Positions 30,264 to 41,055 of a DNA stretch of 64,000 nt are shown in pieces. The DNA lies in the NCBI GenBank assembly GCA_910587715.1, contig CAJUMV010000016.1, positions 1-64,000 of the forward strand. The letters run 5' to 3'. The notes below the pieces were generated by a model, which was not told the DNA's origin, did not search any database, and saw only the letters and a list, made by a program, of their open reading frames with translations. Source of the DNA: an uncultured Lachnospiraceae bacterium (lineage in GTDB: Bacteria > Bacillota > Clostridia > Lachnospirales > Lachnospiraceae). Position numbers and translations under genes: made by a program. Each line of letters begins with the position of its first letter. Position 1 is the first letter of the stretch.

Positions 30264-33200
30264 TCAGCCCTCATCCTGCGTTTCCCTTTCTTTCCGCCGC
30301 CGCAATATGACAAACAGCAAAATCACCGCCGCCGCAATCAAAAGCAGCCAGATAAAGCAGCATATCCCCAAAAACGTCGGACAGATATGGCACAAGCCAC
30401 ATCTAACGCCGTTCTTATCCGCAAGCATTTGGTACGCGATCGCATAAGTGGAAAACCGCTCCGTCTTGATGGTAATAGTCTTAGCCGCGTCGTCCAGATC
30501 GTCTAACAGGGTGCATTCTCCCTCGTGCGCCCGGACGATATAAAAGTCTGCGGAAAGTTCCCGAAGCGCCTCCGGCATATCTATCACAATTTCCACCGGT
30601 TCGTCAATTCTGTGGACAGCATTCCACTCGCCTTTTCCCTGTCGGAGGAACATGGAAATATCTACATACATCCCCACCGTCAGACCGGGCACTTCCTTCT
30701 GTGCGTCCCCGATTCCCTTCTCGATTACCGATTTTTCCTGTTCGCTCACCTTGTCGTCGATCCGTTCCACGTCAATACGGATTTCAATGGTTTCCCCCTG
30801 CCCTACTCGTCTGATCTCCTCCTCTGTCAGAACCGCGTTTGCCACCGCCACAGCGTCCGCCGCCTGCGCCGTACACAGCGCCTCATCCACATTGTTGACG
30901 GTCACGATGACCGCGCCGTTTCCGGCTGTACCGGCTCCGTCATTGCCCGTGCCGTTGCCCGGTATTGGCACAATTCTGCCATCCTCTACCGTATGTTTCG
31001 GGATTGTTCCGTCGACCGGATTCGTTTCCCCGCCGACCGGCTTTGTTCCGTCTCCCGTATCTATGCCACCGCCCGGGTTCCTGCTGTCTCCCGGTTTTCT
31101 GCCGCCGCCTGTGTCATCTCCGCCGGGATTACCGCCCACATCTCCCGTTCCTCCATTGTCCTCATCCTTCTTGTCTCCGTCATCTTTCGGCAGGCTGTAC
31201 TTTTTGACCGTCTTTACGACAATTTCCGACGTGAAAGCCGTATCCGTCGCCACATAGCGCAGCCTTCGGCAGCCACTTCGCATAGAGGGTGACATCCGCC
31301 TCCACCCGGTCCACCGCGTCCTCCGACGCAAAATGCCAAGGGTTCGCGCAGGATGCCTCTTTAAACCATCCCGCAAAGACCATATCCGCTTTTTCCGGGT
31401 CGGCAGGCTTCGCAACCGTCACCCGCCACGACAAGCCAGCCACTGGAGAAACGCTGCTGCCTCCCTGCAAATCAAAGGTCACGGTGAGGGTTCTGCCCTC
31501 GCCGACCACCGCCTCCGTCGTCTTTCCGTGAGGCGCAGTCTGCGTTGCAGACAGCCGCACAAGATATTTTCCCGCAGATACATCTGTGAAATTCCCCGCA
31601 GCCGCCGTCCATGTCCTGCCGCCGTCCGTACTGTACTCCATAGCCGTCGTCAGTCCCGTAATCTGTCCGTCCTTCTTTCCTTTTATTGTCTCATCGCTCT
31701 TTGCGAGGCTTGGCGCCGCGGGACGTGCCGCCAGCGCAAGGCTCTGGGGAACACTGTCCTCGGTATTGACGCCATCGCCCTTCTTTATCACAGAGATGGT
31801 CCCGCCGAACCAGTCATCCTGTATGCTGATATGCCCTTCGGCACCCGTATTTTTGTAAATCTCCGTCCCGTCCGGCAGTCTGATCAGATACGCTGTGTTT
31901 TGCAAAAGCCCTGTCAGCTTTTCCCCGGGGTAATCGGGCACTGCATCCGGCGTCTGTTCCTTTCCTTTGATCTTTATCGTCACCGTTTCGCTCTCACTGT
32001 TTCCCGCATTGTCAACCGTGGTTATCTTCACCTGCACCTCCCCTTCCCCCGGCAGATCACTCTGGAATACGCCCTCCCCAGCGTCAAGCGTCACCTGATG
32101 AATCCCCGGCGCAGTCTTCGCCGCTGTCTTTCCCGCGCCGGAAGCAGCGGTAAACGTATAGATCCCCGACTCATTGACGCCATGAGCGGCTTTAAAAGTA
32201 TATTTCCCCGTCCCGCTTGAAAATGAGGAATTTCCCCGCACTGACAAGGAAGCGTCCTCTCCCTGCTTCTGACAGACCGTCCTGCCTGCGGACGGGCCGT
32301 AGGTGACCGTCACGGAAAAGACGGCATTTGGCCCGTCCACCTGCGCCGCTCCCAGTGTGATCGTGGGTGTGATCCGATCCAGATGCAGGGCACTGCTGTA
32401 CCCCTGCACCGTGTTGCCCACACCGTCCACCGCCTTGTAATACCGGTAGTTGACTCCGTCAGTCACCCCGGACTCTGCCACTGTTCCGCTGACACTTGCT
32501 CCTGTTTTCCCGAGGGAAATCAGACCGCTTGTGGGATACGCATCCTTTGCGGTCACCCACTTGTACTGTAAGCTGGCAATCCCGCTGCCGCTCGTGTCCG
32601 CGCCGCTTATGGTGACTGTCGGAGCCGACGCCTGCCACGCGGTCGGGATCGCACTCACCGTCACCTTCGGATTTGTGCGGTCGATTTTGGACACGGTCAC
32701 TTTCTGCGTCACCGTCTTCGTACCGTTTGATAACGTAAAGGTATACGCGCCGTTCGCGGTGGCGGTGTAGCTGTTCCCCGTTACGGTCTGGGTCGTCCCG
32801 TCCGGCTTTTTCACGCTCAGGGTCAGTGTGCCGCTTCCTTTTTTCTCCAATAAGATCGTGCGGCTTCTCGCCCAATGGCTGTTATCCGTATCAGCAGTCA
32901 GGATAAGCTTCTGCTCCTGTTCCTGCTGGTCTTTTTGTGTCACGGTGAAGGAAGTTCTCTCATATGCCGCCTCACCCGTAGCCTTGTTGAGCGCCATAGC
33001 GTGCAGATAATACGTCCCCGCCATCAGCGCAGGATTTGTCGCCGTGTAGTTTAAACTGCCCGCTTTCATCCATCCCGCCGTAGGCATACCGCTGTCCTGC
33101 GTAAAACAGTACTGGAGCAGGTCGGCATTCTGCGCGCTGATCTGCGCTTTTGCCATACCATCCGTCACACCGTTGTTGGTCAGCGTGATTTTCGGCGCAG

Positions 33201-34912
33201 ACGTACCCGTCGTCGTAATCGGCGTACTGCCGGAGGTATTCGTGTTTGCCGTCCCGATTGTGTCACACATATCCTTGATATAGGAAGAGCCGGTGATGCC
33301 CTTAAGCTGGATGTAGCCGCCCTTAAATTCCGTCGTCACCTTACCCGTAAAATACAGCACGTTGGTATCTCCGCCGCCGCTGTAGCTTAAGTCGTTTGTC
33401 ACGTTGGTCTGTATCTTTACGCTGCCAAGGGTGGAATTTTTCACATCCACAATCTCGTCAAAGACGAGCGCGATGGTGATACTGTCCCCGATGGCGTAGG
33501 AAGTCTGCGCCATGGGCGCGACGCCGAGAAGACGGGGTTCCGTCTCGTCCTTAATCTTCGTCCAGTCCTTATATGTAAGCATAATCCATATATCTTCCTT
33601 TGCCCCTGTCGCCGCAAACCATATATTTGCCGTGTCATCCCGACCAAAGACCAGATAATCACCCTCTACGGCGCCGCTTCGCACCTGTGTATTAAAATCA
33701 TATACATTGCTTCTTTCACCTGCCCCCGGGACAGTCACTGTCATGTTTTTTCCATTTTCTGTTTCCCATCTGGCAGTATATTTTGCCGGTCCGACATTGC
33801 TGTAGACCACGTTTCCTCCCGCCGTCTTCACATAGGCGCGCCCGTAGTAAGTGACCGTTTTAGTCAATCCCGTGGCCGCAACAGATATTTTCTGATTCGC
33901 CGCCGTCACCGGGGACGCCGTTTTGGCGCTGCCGTTACTGGCGGAAAGAGTCGGGGTTCCCACACTCCCCCACACGAAGCCGGTCTCCACGATCCGCTCG
34001 CTGCCCGCTTCCAGAAGGGTGGTGAACAGAGTATAGTCGCAGTCCTTCCCGGCAATTACCGTGGCGGTCGGCATATCGATGGCAATTCCATTCTCCACCG
34101 TCACAAGCGCATCCTCCGAGCACATCCAAAACTCCGGACGCCCTTTTGTAATAACCTCACACCGGTAAGTATACTCCCCGGGTGTGCCGGTCACCGTCGG
34201 AGGCAATGTGTAAACGGCGCCGGTAGCCCCGTCACTTTCTCGTAAACACCGCCCTTTTTCTGATACCACTGGTACTGATAAGTATAGCTCTTCCCGTCCG
34301 TAGAAGACGCCGACACAGAGAGCGCACCTGTCTCTCCCTGCGGAATCACGAGATTGTCCGGACCGGTAATCTGCATGGGCGGCGCAATCACATGAAAGAC
34401 TGCCGCTTTCGGATTTCCGCCCACCTGTTTTCCCGCCTTGTCCGCCACAGCGGCATTGTTGATGCCGATGGTATAGTCCCCCACCGTGAAGGAATTGCTC
34501 TGCTGCGCCTCCACCGTGTAGCGCACCGTCAGCTTCTTTGTCCCCAGCCCGGAGATATGATCCTGCGCACCCACGTCCACGCTGACGCTGGGACTGCCGC
34601 CAAATCCCCGATTCGGATCTCCGCCGTCTGCCACAATTCTCTGATTTTCTCTGGCGTCCAGCAGCCACCTTAAAATCCACGCCTTTGTGTCCGCCCACCG
34701 CCGGGTTCCTGTTCTCCGCTGTCGCCGCCGTCGCCCGGATTCTGCTCTCCGCTGTCGTCTCCGTCGCCCGGGCCTGCTCCCCGCTGTCGTCCCCGCCACC
34801 CGGATTCTGCTCTCCGCTGTCGCCCGGGGTCTGTTCCCCGCTATCGTCCCCGTCGCCCGGTTTTCCTTCCCCTTGTATGCATGCCGCTGTTATGATCGTC
34901 TTTCCTATTCAT
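30264..34912 (-). pseudogene. Large surface protein with InlB-type repeat, broken by frameshifts
   Basis: Read across frames this is one gene of about 1540 codons. Start ATG 34912 after AGGAGTGAGG; then a Gly/Asp/Ser/Glu linker (PGDGDDSGEQ repeats), several Ig-like and Ca-dependent-type beta domains, a Listeria-Bacteroides (InlB B) repeat ending GWFKEASC...VTLYAKW at ~31300, a Gly/Pro/Asp linker and a C-terminal membrane anchor (CFIWLLLIAAAVILLFVILRRRK). The frame changes at a C4 run (34227..34230), near 31264, and at least once or twice in the GC-rich linker (34690..34780). Whether these are real mutations, slippage-prone switches or sequencing errors cannot be told here. Confidence 0.8.
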
Positions 34913-35173
34913 GGCAAACCTCACTCCTTCTGTCAATCTCATTCCGTTTATCCTGTCCGTGACTCGTCCCAGCCCTTACGTGTGCGCATGGTCAAACCGT
35001 TACTGCGATTCTACTTTTCACTTTCACATGCCGTATGGACACTCTGCGGGTGAGCCGTCTCTTTAACAGGATTATATATGGAATAAAAAAGAAAAAAAGG
35101 GATTTGGTATAGATCGCGCTTTTTTGGGTATAGATTTTAAGTTTAGTTTACATAATATTATATTTCAAGCTGT

Positions 35174-35234
35174 TTTTCAGTGTTCTAGTGAAAACTTTTT
35201 TACTTTTCGGAAAAGTTTTCACTAGAACTGAAAA
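35174..35234. terminator. Very long hairpin between the surface protein and beta-mannosidase genes
   Basis: A perfect 18-bp inverted repeat (35182..35199 with 35211..35228), extended by 6 bp after a 2-nt bulge. T-rich runs lie on both sides. Likely a terminator of the beta-mannosidase gene; strength and length are unusual. Confidence 0.65.
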
Positions 35235-35290
35235 CTTTGTTTGTTTTTCTGTTGATGAAGGATTTGGATGAGGGGCGATAATCCCCCGCC

Positions 35291-37903
35291 CTACCGTATC
35301 TGATACACCGATTTCAAGGTAAAGTCCGCCGCGTCACCCTCTAAAATCTCTACCCGTTTCTCCCCCGGGTTCATGTCGAAGAAGTTGTCGGAGAGCTTCA
35401 CATCCCCGTCTGTGCCCTCGATCTCCACATTCTTTGCGTAAGCCGCGGCGCTGACAACGAGGGCGTTTCCCTCCCTGCGCCAGGACAGTTTCGGATCACG
35501 GAAACGGAAATGCTTCGGCGCGGTAAACAGCATGGTATTCTCGGAAACAACCTCGCCGTCCTTTTCAAAGGAGTAACTAATATAAACCTCCAACTCGTCA
35601 TAGTCGGAGAAATCCATCTTTTCCAGCCATACACCAGACAGCGGCTCCACGCTGACCTCCTTCCCGCCTTTTAACAGCACTTCGCCGTCCGCTCTTCTCA
35701 GGCTCCATCTCACTGTGCCGTCCACATGCGCCATCGTCTCATTGGCTACATGCAGTCTCGCGGACTTCTCGATTGGCGCAGGCTGCGCCACGCAGAAAGG
35801 TCTCTCGGATAATTCGCCGACTTCCTCGCAGGAAATCATCACCGGCGCAAAAGCTCTCTTCTCCGCATAGTGCAGCGCTTTCCACCTGCCAAAGTAATCA
35901 ATGCTCGCCCAGGAAGCCACCGGCCAGATATCGTTTAACTGCCAGACCACCGCGCCCATGCATCTGCCCCGGTTCCTGCGGAAATGCTCGATGCCGTAGC
36001 GGATGGCGTCCGCCTGCAAAAGCTGGGACGCGTACAAAAGCATCTCAAAATCCGTGGGATAAAGGTAGGTTGCGGAGAGGTAAGTCATAATCTTGCCGTT
36101 TGCCGCCACGTTCCGCTGGTGCATCTCCATCACGCGGGAGAAAATATTGCGGTCCTCCGGCGCCGTAAAACTTTCCACCGTCTTTAAGCAGGGGAAGGAC
36201 TGGAACCCGAACTCGGACATATAGCGGAAATAATAGTTCCGATAATCGGTAAAAGGCTTGTTCCCATGCCAGACCGCCCAATAATGGGTATCGCCCCGAT
36301 TCTCATTCCACGGATCGTCGTAATTTCCGCCCGACGAAGGCGAGGACGGCCAGTAAAAGGTAACCGGGTCCTCCTCCTTTAGAATCTTTGGAATGATATA
36401 TTCAAAAATCTTAATATAATCGCATTTTTGCTTAACGGAAGGCTGCCACGCCCCGTCCAGGGTCTGCGTCTCCATCTCGTTGTTGCCGCACCAGAGTCCG
36501 AGACAGGCATGGTGGCGGATCCGGCGCACATTGTCCCGAATCTCCGCGCTGATATTGCGCTCGAATTCGTCATCCAGCTCGTAGGACGCGCAGGCAAACA
36601 TAAAGTCCTGCCATACAATCAGCCCCAGCTCGTCGCAGATGTCAAAAAACCAGTCGTCCGGATAATAGCCGCCGCCCCACACGCGGATGCAGTTGTAGTG
36701 CGCCGCTGCCGCGTCCTCCAAAAGACGGCAGGTGCGCTCCGGTGTGATTCTGGAAAAAAGATTATCCTCGGGAATGTAGTCCGCGCCCATGGCAAAGATT
36801 TTCACGCCGTTCACCTCATGGGCAAAGCACGTCCCCCACTCGTCCTTGTCCGTGTTCACGGTCATGGTGCGCAGACCAATCCGGCGGCTCCATTCGTCAA
36901 GCACATTGCCCGCTTCGTCTAAAAGCGTCACTTCCGCCCGGTAAAGGGGCTGCTCCCCGAAGCCGTTTGGCCACCAGCGTCTCGGGTTGTGCACGGTGAT
37001 GGTATCCCAATCGTCCACCTCTCCTGCTCCTTCCGCGCTTCCCGCTTGCTCCTCCGGTATGCGCACCGTCCCGCTCTTCGAGGACTTCTCCGCAACCATC
37101 GCACCGTCCGGATCGTAAAGCGCTATGCGCAGTTCATTCCTATCCCCATAATCGTCCATGCCCCCGAAGATGCGGCAGGTAATATCGAATGTTATGTCAA
37201 CCGAATCCCGTGCGCCATTCTGCCCATGTTCTGTGTCCTGATTTATGTTAACTGTTTCGCAATGCCCTTCGCTCTCCGCTGCATTCCAGCGTTGCGTGAT
37301 ATAAACCTGCTCAATTCTCGACTTCTTTCCGGATAAGACTGACACTTCCCGAAAAATACCCGCGTCAGGCAGCCGCGGACCCCAATCCCAGCCGAACATG
37401 CAGTGCGCTTTGCGCAGATGAGGGAATCCCCTCATGGCATCCGTGGAGCCGCCGGTAAAAACTTTCCGATTTTCTTCCTCAATAAAGCGGGTCGGCGAAG
37501 CAATCTCCACGCGAAGCGCATTCTCCCCCACTTTCGCCGTGTGCGCGATCAAAAACTCCCAGACACGGTGCATATTATCGGTGTGTCCCAAAAGTCTCCC
37601 ATTAAGGTAGACTTTTGCCAGCGTATCCACCCCGTCGAAGCGCAGAATCAGGAAATCACCCGCAAGCTGTTCCTCTGTCAGCGTAAAATCCGTCTCAAAA
37701 GTAAAATCATTGTCCATCAATGGCAGCGCGGTAAGCTCGTTCATCCTGTCATACGGGTCCGGCATCAATCCCTGCGCCAGCAGATTTCCGTAGACCGAGC
37801 CGGGAATCTTCGCCGGAAGTGTCTTCCCGTTTACCCCGTACACATCCTTTTCCCCGACAATCCGCATCCGCCAGTTGTCACCGTTTAAAGTCATTTTTTG
37901 CAT
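35291..37903 (-). CDS. Beta-mannosidase, GH2 family
   Basis: 870 residues, the usual length. N-terminal sugar-binding-like domain (DNDFTFETDFTLTEEQL, CMFGWDWGPRLPDAGIFREV), an Ig-like domain, then the TIM barrel with GLWCGNNEMETQ (acid/base Glu) and RYMSEFGFQSFP (nucleophile Glu), and C-terminal beta domains. It removes beta-mannose from the end of mannosides in the cytoplasm, as there is no signal peptide. Together with the broken GH38 gene it suggests mannose-glycan use that has partly been lost. Stands alone; start at ATG 37903. Confidence 0.95.
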   Translation of the reverse strand: MQKMTLNGDNWRMRIVGEKDVYGVNGKTLPAKIPGSVYGNLLAQGLMPDPYDRMNELTALPLMDNDFTFETDFTLTEEQLAGDFLILRFDGVDTLAKVYLNGRLLGHTDNMHRVWEFLIAHTAKVGENALRVEIASPTRFIEEENRKVFTGGSTDAMRGFPHLRKAHCMFGWDWGPRLPDAGIFREVSVLSGKKSRIEQVYITQRWNAAESEGHCETVNINQDTEHGQNGARDSVDITFDITCRIFGGMDDYGDRNELRIALYDPDGAMVAEKSSKSGTVRIPEEQAGSAEGAGEVDDWDTITVHNPRRWWPNGFGEQPLYRAEVTLLDEAGNVLDEWSRRIGLRTMTVNTDKDEWGTCFAHEVNGVKIFAMGADYIPEDNLFSRITPERTCRLLEDAAAAHYNCIRVWGGGYYPDDWFFDICDELGLIVWQDFMFACASYELDDEFERNISAEIRDNVRRIRHHACLGLWCGNNEMETQTLDGAWQPSVKQKCDYIKIFEYIIPKILKEEDPVTFYWPSSPSSGGNYDDPWNENRGDTHYWAVWHGNKPFTDYRNYYFRYMSEFGFQSFPCLKTVESFTAPEDRNIFSRVMEMHQRNVAANGKIMTYLSATYLYPTDFEMLLYASQLLQADAIRYGIEHFRRNRGRCMGAVVWQLNDIWPVASWASIDYFGRWKALHYAEKRAFAPVMISCEEVGELSERPFCVAQPAPIEKSARLHVANETMAHVDGTVRWSLRRADGEVLLKGGKEVSVEPLSGVWLEKMDFSDYDELEVYISYSFEKDGEVVSENTMLFTAPKHFRFRDPKLSWRREGNALVVSAAAYAKNVEIEGTDGDVKLSDNFFDMNPGEKRVEILEGDAADFTLKSVYQIR

Positions 37904-37920
37904 TTTTGCTCTCCTTTTTT

Positions 37921-39678
37921 CTAGCGGTTCCTGTAGAACTCCGCCGGTTTTACCTGCACGCTCTTAATCTGCTTTTTGTTTTCATACATGCGCACATCCG
38001 CCTGTTGATAGACGTCCATCAGCATTTCATCCTCCTGCGCCGCGTCATAAACCGCGTAACCGCCCGCAATGCTGATGCGTATCTTCTGATTCGGCACCGC
38101 GTTATAACTGTCCATCGCATCCCGAAACAGTGTCAGTACCCTCTCGCAGCGTTCGACGGCATCATCTCCGACGATAACCCCCGCGAACTCGTCCCCGCCA
38201 ATCCGGAAGCAGGCGCCGCTCTCCTTTTCCAGCGCACTTCTTATAATATCCGCACAGCCCACGATTAAATCATCACCGCGCTGGTGCCCCAGATGGTCGT
38301 TGACATATTTTAAATCGTTCACATCAAACATCATAATGGCAATTCCGGAAAGCTCCCTCTTCTGTCCCTCCAGCTCCTCAAGGCGCTCCTGAAAAGCCGT
38401 CCGGTTGCCCACGCCCGTCAAACCGTCATGGTAGGCAAGCTGGCTGACAAATTCCGCCTGCATGCCGAGCTTGACCGCATTTACCATTCTCTCCAGACTG
38501 GCGCTGCCGTAGCAGAGAATAAATATCAGCAGACCGATGCGCACAAACATGGCGCTATCGCTGTTATGCCCGCGGTAATATCTGACAATATCTATACCGG
38601 TGGCAAAACAGATACTCACAAGTCCCACAGACCTTATCGCCTTGTAGACATTTCTCACGTTGCTCTCACGCACGGCAAACGCATTTTTTACTATCGAATA
38701 AAACAGAAGGGCCGCCGAAACTGCCAGCATAATGTGGGTCAGCGTCAGCGTTTCATGGTAATCCATCATTCCCGCAAAATGCAGGGTGGTACAGAGGACA
38801 AACTCCGTCGCCGAAATCCCGCAGATGACCTGCACCACCCACTTTCTCTGAAACCCGAAAGCCGCGTCCAGATAAAGCACAAGCGGAATGGGAATCATCA
38901 TCAGCGAACAGCAGGACAGCGTCTGTAACAGCCTGCTGTCATCCGTGTAAAACTGCAGCAGATTCGTCTCCGCAAGACACCAGACCGCGATGCTGATCGC
39001 AAACAGTCCCAAATAGAGCAGTTCATGGTTCTTATTAAGCTGCATGTTCGCCGGAATATCCGCAATCATCAGAACCAGCCCCGCAAACAGCAAAAGCAGA
39101 CAGGTCGCCACGGCAACCGATTTCCCCGTAAACGTGCTTACAATCTCCCCTGCCGCCGTGCCGAGAACCAGATGGTCCACACAAGCCCGCGCGTTTCTGT
39201 ATACGGTCTGAAAACGAATCTCCGCGGTCGCGCCCGCATCCTCCCTGCCAAGCGGCACATAACTCCATCTCGTCCCGAGAGAACGGTTGTAGACGCGGCT
39301 TTCCCGTGCCTGCGGCTCATAGCGCAGCTCACCGTCCACATAGACCTTGAAATTAATGTTTTTCGTCCGAAAACATAATGACTTTCCCTCTCCCAGATCA
39401 TCTGGCAGCGCATGGTACACGCTTTCCTCCCGATAAGGCTCCACGGAAGGCATCTTATGCAGATGCGACATGTCCGCCGCACTGCCGTCCGCCAGATACC
39501 AACCCTCCTCGAAAGGAATATTTCCTTCCGACAGCAGCGCTGCCGGCGACTGTTCCCCGTTGGCTGCCGCCGCCCATATCAGCATCACCGCAAAGCTGAC
39601 CACCATAACCGCATAAAATATATGATAAATACTGTTCCTTTTTCTTTTTTTCATGGTTTCCGTTCCCGTTTTGTTCAT
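37921..39678 (-). CDS. Membrane diguanylate cyclase with 7TM-DISM-type sensor
   Basis: 585 residues. A signal anchor (residues ~17-40), an extracellular beta-rich domain (about 45-185) like the 7TMR-DISM extracellular domains, seven membrane segments (about 190-400), and a GGDEF domain (about 415-575) with NRTAFQERL, FDVNDLKYVND and an intact FRIGGDEFAG. It should make c-di-GMP in response to an outside ligand. Start ATG 39678 with GGAG upstream; a second ATG eight codons in is possible. It ends 17 bp before the beta-mannosidase start, so the two may be co-transcribed. Confidence 0.9.
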   Translation of the reverse strand: MNKTGTETMKKRKRNSIYHIFYAVMVVSFAVMLIWAAAANGEQSPAALLSEGNIPFEEGWYLADGSAADMSHLHKMPSVEPYREESVYHALPDDLGEGKSLCFRTKNINFKVYVDGELRYEPQARESRVYNRSLGTRWSYVPLGREDAGATAEIRFQTVYRNARACVDHLVLGTAAGEIVSTFTGKSVAVATCLLLLFAGLVLMIADIPANMQLNKNHELLYLGLFAISIAVWCLAETNLLQFYTDDSRLLQTLSCCSLMMIPIPLVLYLDAAFGFQRKWVVQVICGISATEFVLCTTLHFAGMMDYHETLTLTHIMLAVSAALLFYSIVKNAFAVRESNVRNVYKAIRSVGLVSICFATGIDIVRYYRGHNSDSAMFVRIGLLIFILCYGSASLERMVNAVKLGMQAEFVSQLAYHDGLTGVGNRTAFQERLEELEGQKRELSGIAIMMFDVNDLKYVNDHLGHQRGDDLIVGCADIIRSALEKESGACFRIGGDEFAGVIVGDDAVERCERVLTLFRDAMDSYNAVPNQKIRISIAGGYAVYDAAQEDEMLMDVYQQADVRMYENKKQIKSVQVKPAEFYRNR

Positions 39679-39819
39679 CCTGCATCACTCCGTTTTCAGC
39701 TCCGGTATCCGGTTTCTCTTCTGTCACATAACGGTTTTTATTCTACCATATGCGTGGGGGAAATACAATCGGCGGCGCATCTTTCGTCTGCTCGATTCAT
39801 TTCTGCTTATAAATATACG

Positions 39820-39848
39820 TTGTAAATGACAGACACATACTTTATAAT
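39820..39848 (+). promoter_or_regulatory. Promoter of the small membrane protein gene
   Basis: TTGTAA (39820..39825) and TATAAT (39843..39848) with 17 bp between, 70 bp upstream of the start at 39918. Confidence 0.65.
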
Positions 39849-39917
39849 TAAGTCTATCCATTTAACAGCTATAAATGATTCAGATAAATGGCAAGAAAAG
39901 ATAAAGGAGCATGCGAC

Positions 39918-40226
39918 ATGTCTCAACTGACCAAACAGCCGGAAACGCAAAACGGCAAACAGGAAAACCCGAAAAGAAAAACAACCCCAAGACAGATCGC
40001 CGCGCTCGTCTGCGTCGTCCTTCTGGTCGGCATGTATATCGGCGCGTTTATTGTCGCCTGCTTAGATCTCGGCGACTCCGGACGGCTCTTTGCCGGATGT
40101 CTGGTCGCCACCATCGGTATGCCGATTCTGCTCTGGCTTTTGATCTGGTCGATTGAGCTGATGAAAAAACGGCGGGACGATAACCGCCCGCCGCAGGATA
40201 CAGACGCCGGAATCGGGGCAGAGTAA
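39918..40226 (+). CDS. Small two-helix membrane protein
   Basis: 102 residues from ATG 39918 (MSQLTKQPETQNGKQENPKR), 8 nt after AAAGGAG. A basic cytoplasmic leader of ~25 residues, membrane segments at about 28-50 (IAALVCVVLLVGMYIGAFIV) and 58-82 (LFAGCLVATIGMPILLWLLI), and a charged tail. No family is recognised beyond similarity in layout to small clostridial membrane proteins. It ends one base before the next open frame (40227), so both were once a single operon. Confidence 0.65.
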   Translation: MSQLTKQPETQNGKQENPKRKTTPRQIAALVCVVLLVGMYIGAFIVACLDLGDSGRLFAGCLVATIGMPILLWLLIWSIELMKKRRDDNRPPQDTDAGIGAE

Positions 40227-41055
40227 ATGGAAAGCGTGGACGATATGATACAAAAAGAGAAGAAAACAGCTCTTCGATTTTTAATCGGCTTGGGAATAAC
40301 CTTGCTAATCATTGCAATCCCCACATTGATTCTGTTCTGGAATGAACTGCGTTCCCTTATGTCTTTGAAAAAGATTGACGATTACGGCATGTATCATATG
40401 TCTTATTACGGCGACTATGGTTTTGATGAATTTCTGGAAGTCGGCGCCAAAAGCGATGCGGACATTGAAGCCTTTGTCACCAAACGGCTGTTGAAAGGAC
40501 TACCAATCGATTTAGGGGTTACGGGGGACGGCTGTACTGCCTTCGTCGTGAAAAATGCGAACGGCGAAATTATGTTTGGAAGAAACTTCGTTTCCTGACA
40601 TTGACGGCACCGTTTCTTCCTTTTGATGGAATGAACGAAAAAGGACTTGCGATCGCCCTGCTTGCAGTGCCGGAGGAATCGAATGTCATTATCTGATCGC
40701 TGATGCAAGCGGACGTTCTGTCATTGCAGAATATATCAACAAAGAGCTTTGTGTTGTGGACGCGGATGCCACATATCAAATCGCCTCCAATTTTATCGCC
40801 TATGAAGGATTGAATATCGGAGAAGGTTTTACGGAATTTGAACGCTACGATATGGTGCAAACTGCGATAGAGACAAATGGCGGTATACTTGAGGAACATC
40901 AGGCAGTTCAATTACTGTCCGAAGTCGGCGTTTTTAACGGTGACACGGACAAGCTGCAATGGAGCGTTCTTTACAATCTCACAACTGGTAATGGTGAGAT
41001 TTTTGCCCATCGGAATACCGATCTCATCACGAAATTTTATCTGCCTGTCAATTAG
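40227..41055 (+). pseudogene. Choloylglycine hydrolase / linear amide C-N hydrolase family, degenerate
   Basis: Pieces of one Ntn-hydrolase in order: a membrane anchor (FLIGLGITLLIIAIPTLILF), the active-site region GDGCTAFVVKNANGEIMFGRNF with the nucleophile Cys, then after a frame change LTLTAPFLPFDGMNEKGLAI, then after a second change HYLIADASGRSVIAEYINKE and the C-terminal part up to 41055. Segments expected between these, roughly 30-40 residues each, are missing, so two internal deletions have occurred. Family members cleave bile salts, penicillin V or similar amides; this copy should be dead. Confidence 0.75.

Noticed and set aside
34232..34698. N-terminal end of the long minus-strand frame ending at 31180
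   Set aside because: Upstream of the C4 run the protein-like sequence is in another frame (ending at 34191); the Arg/Gly-rich reading here is out of frame.
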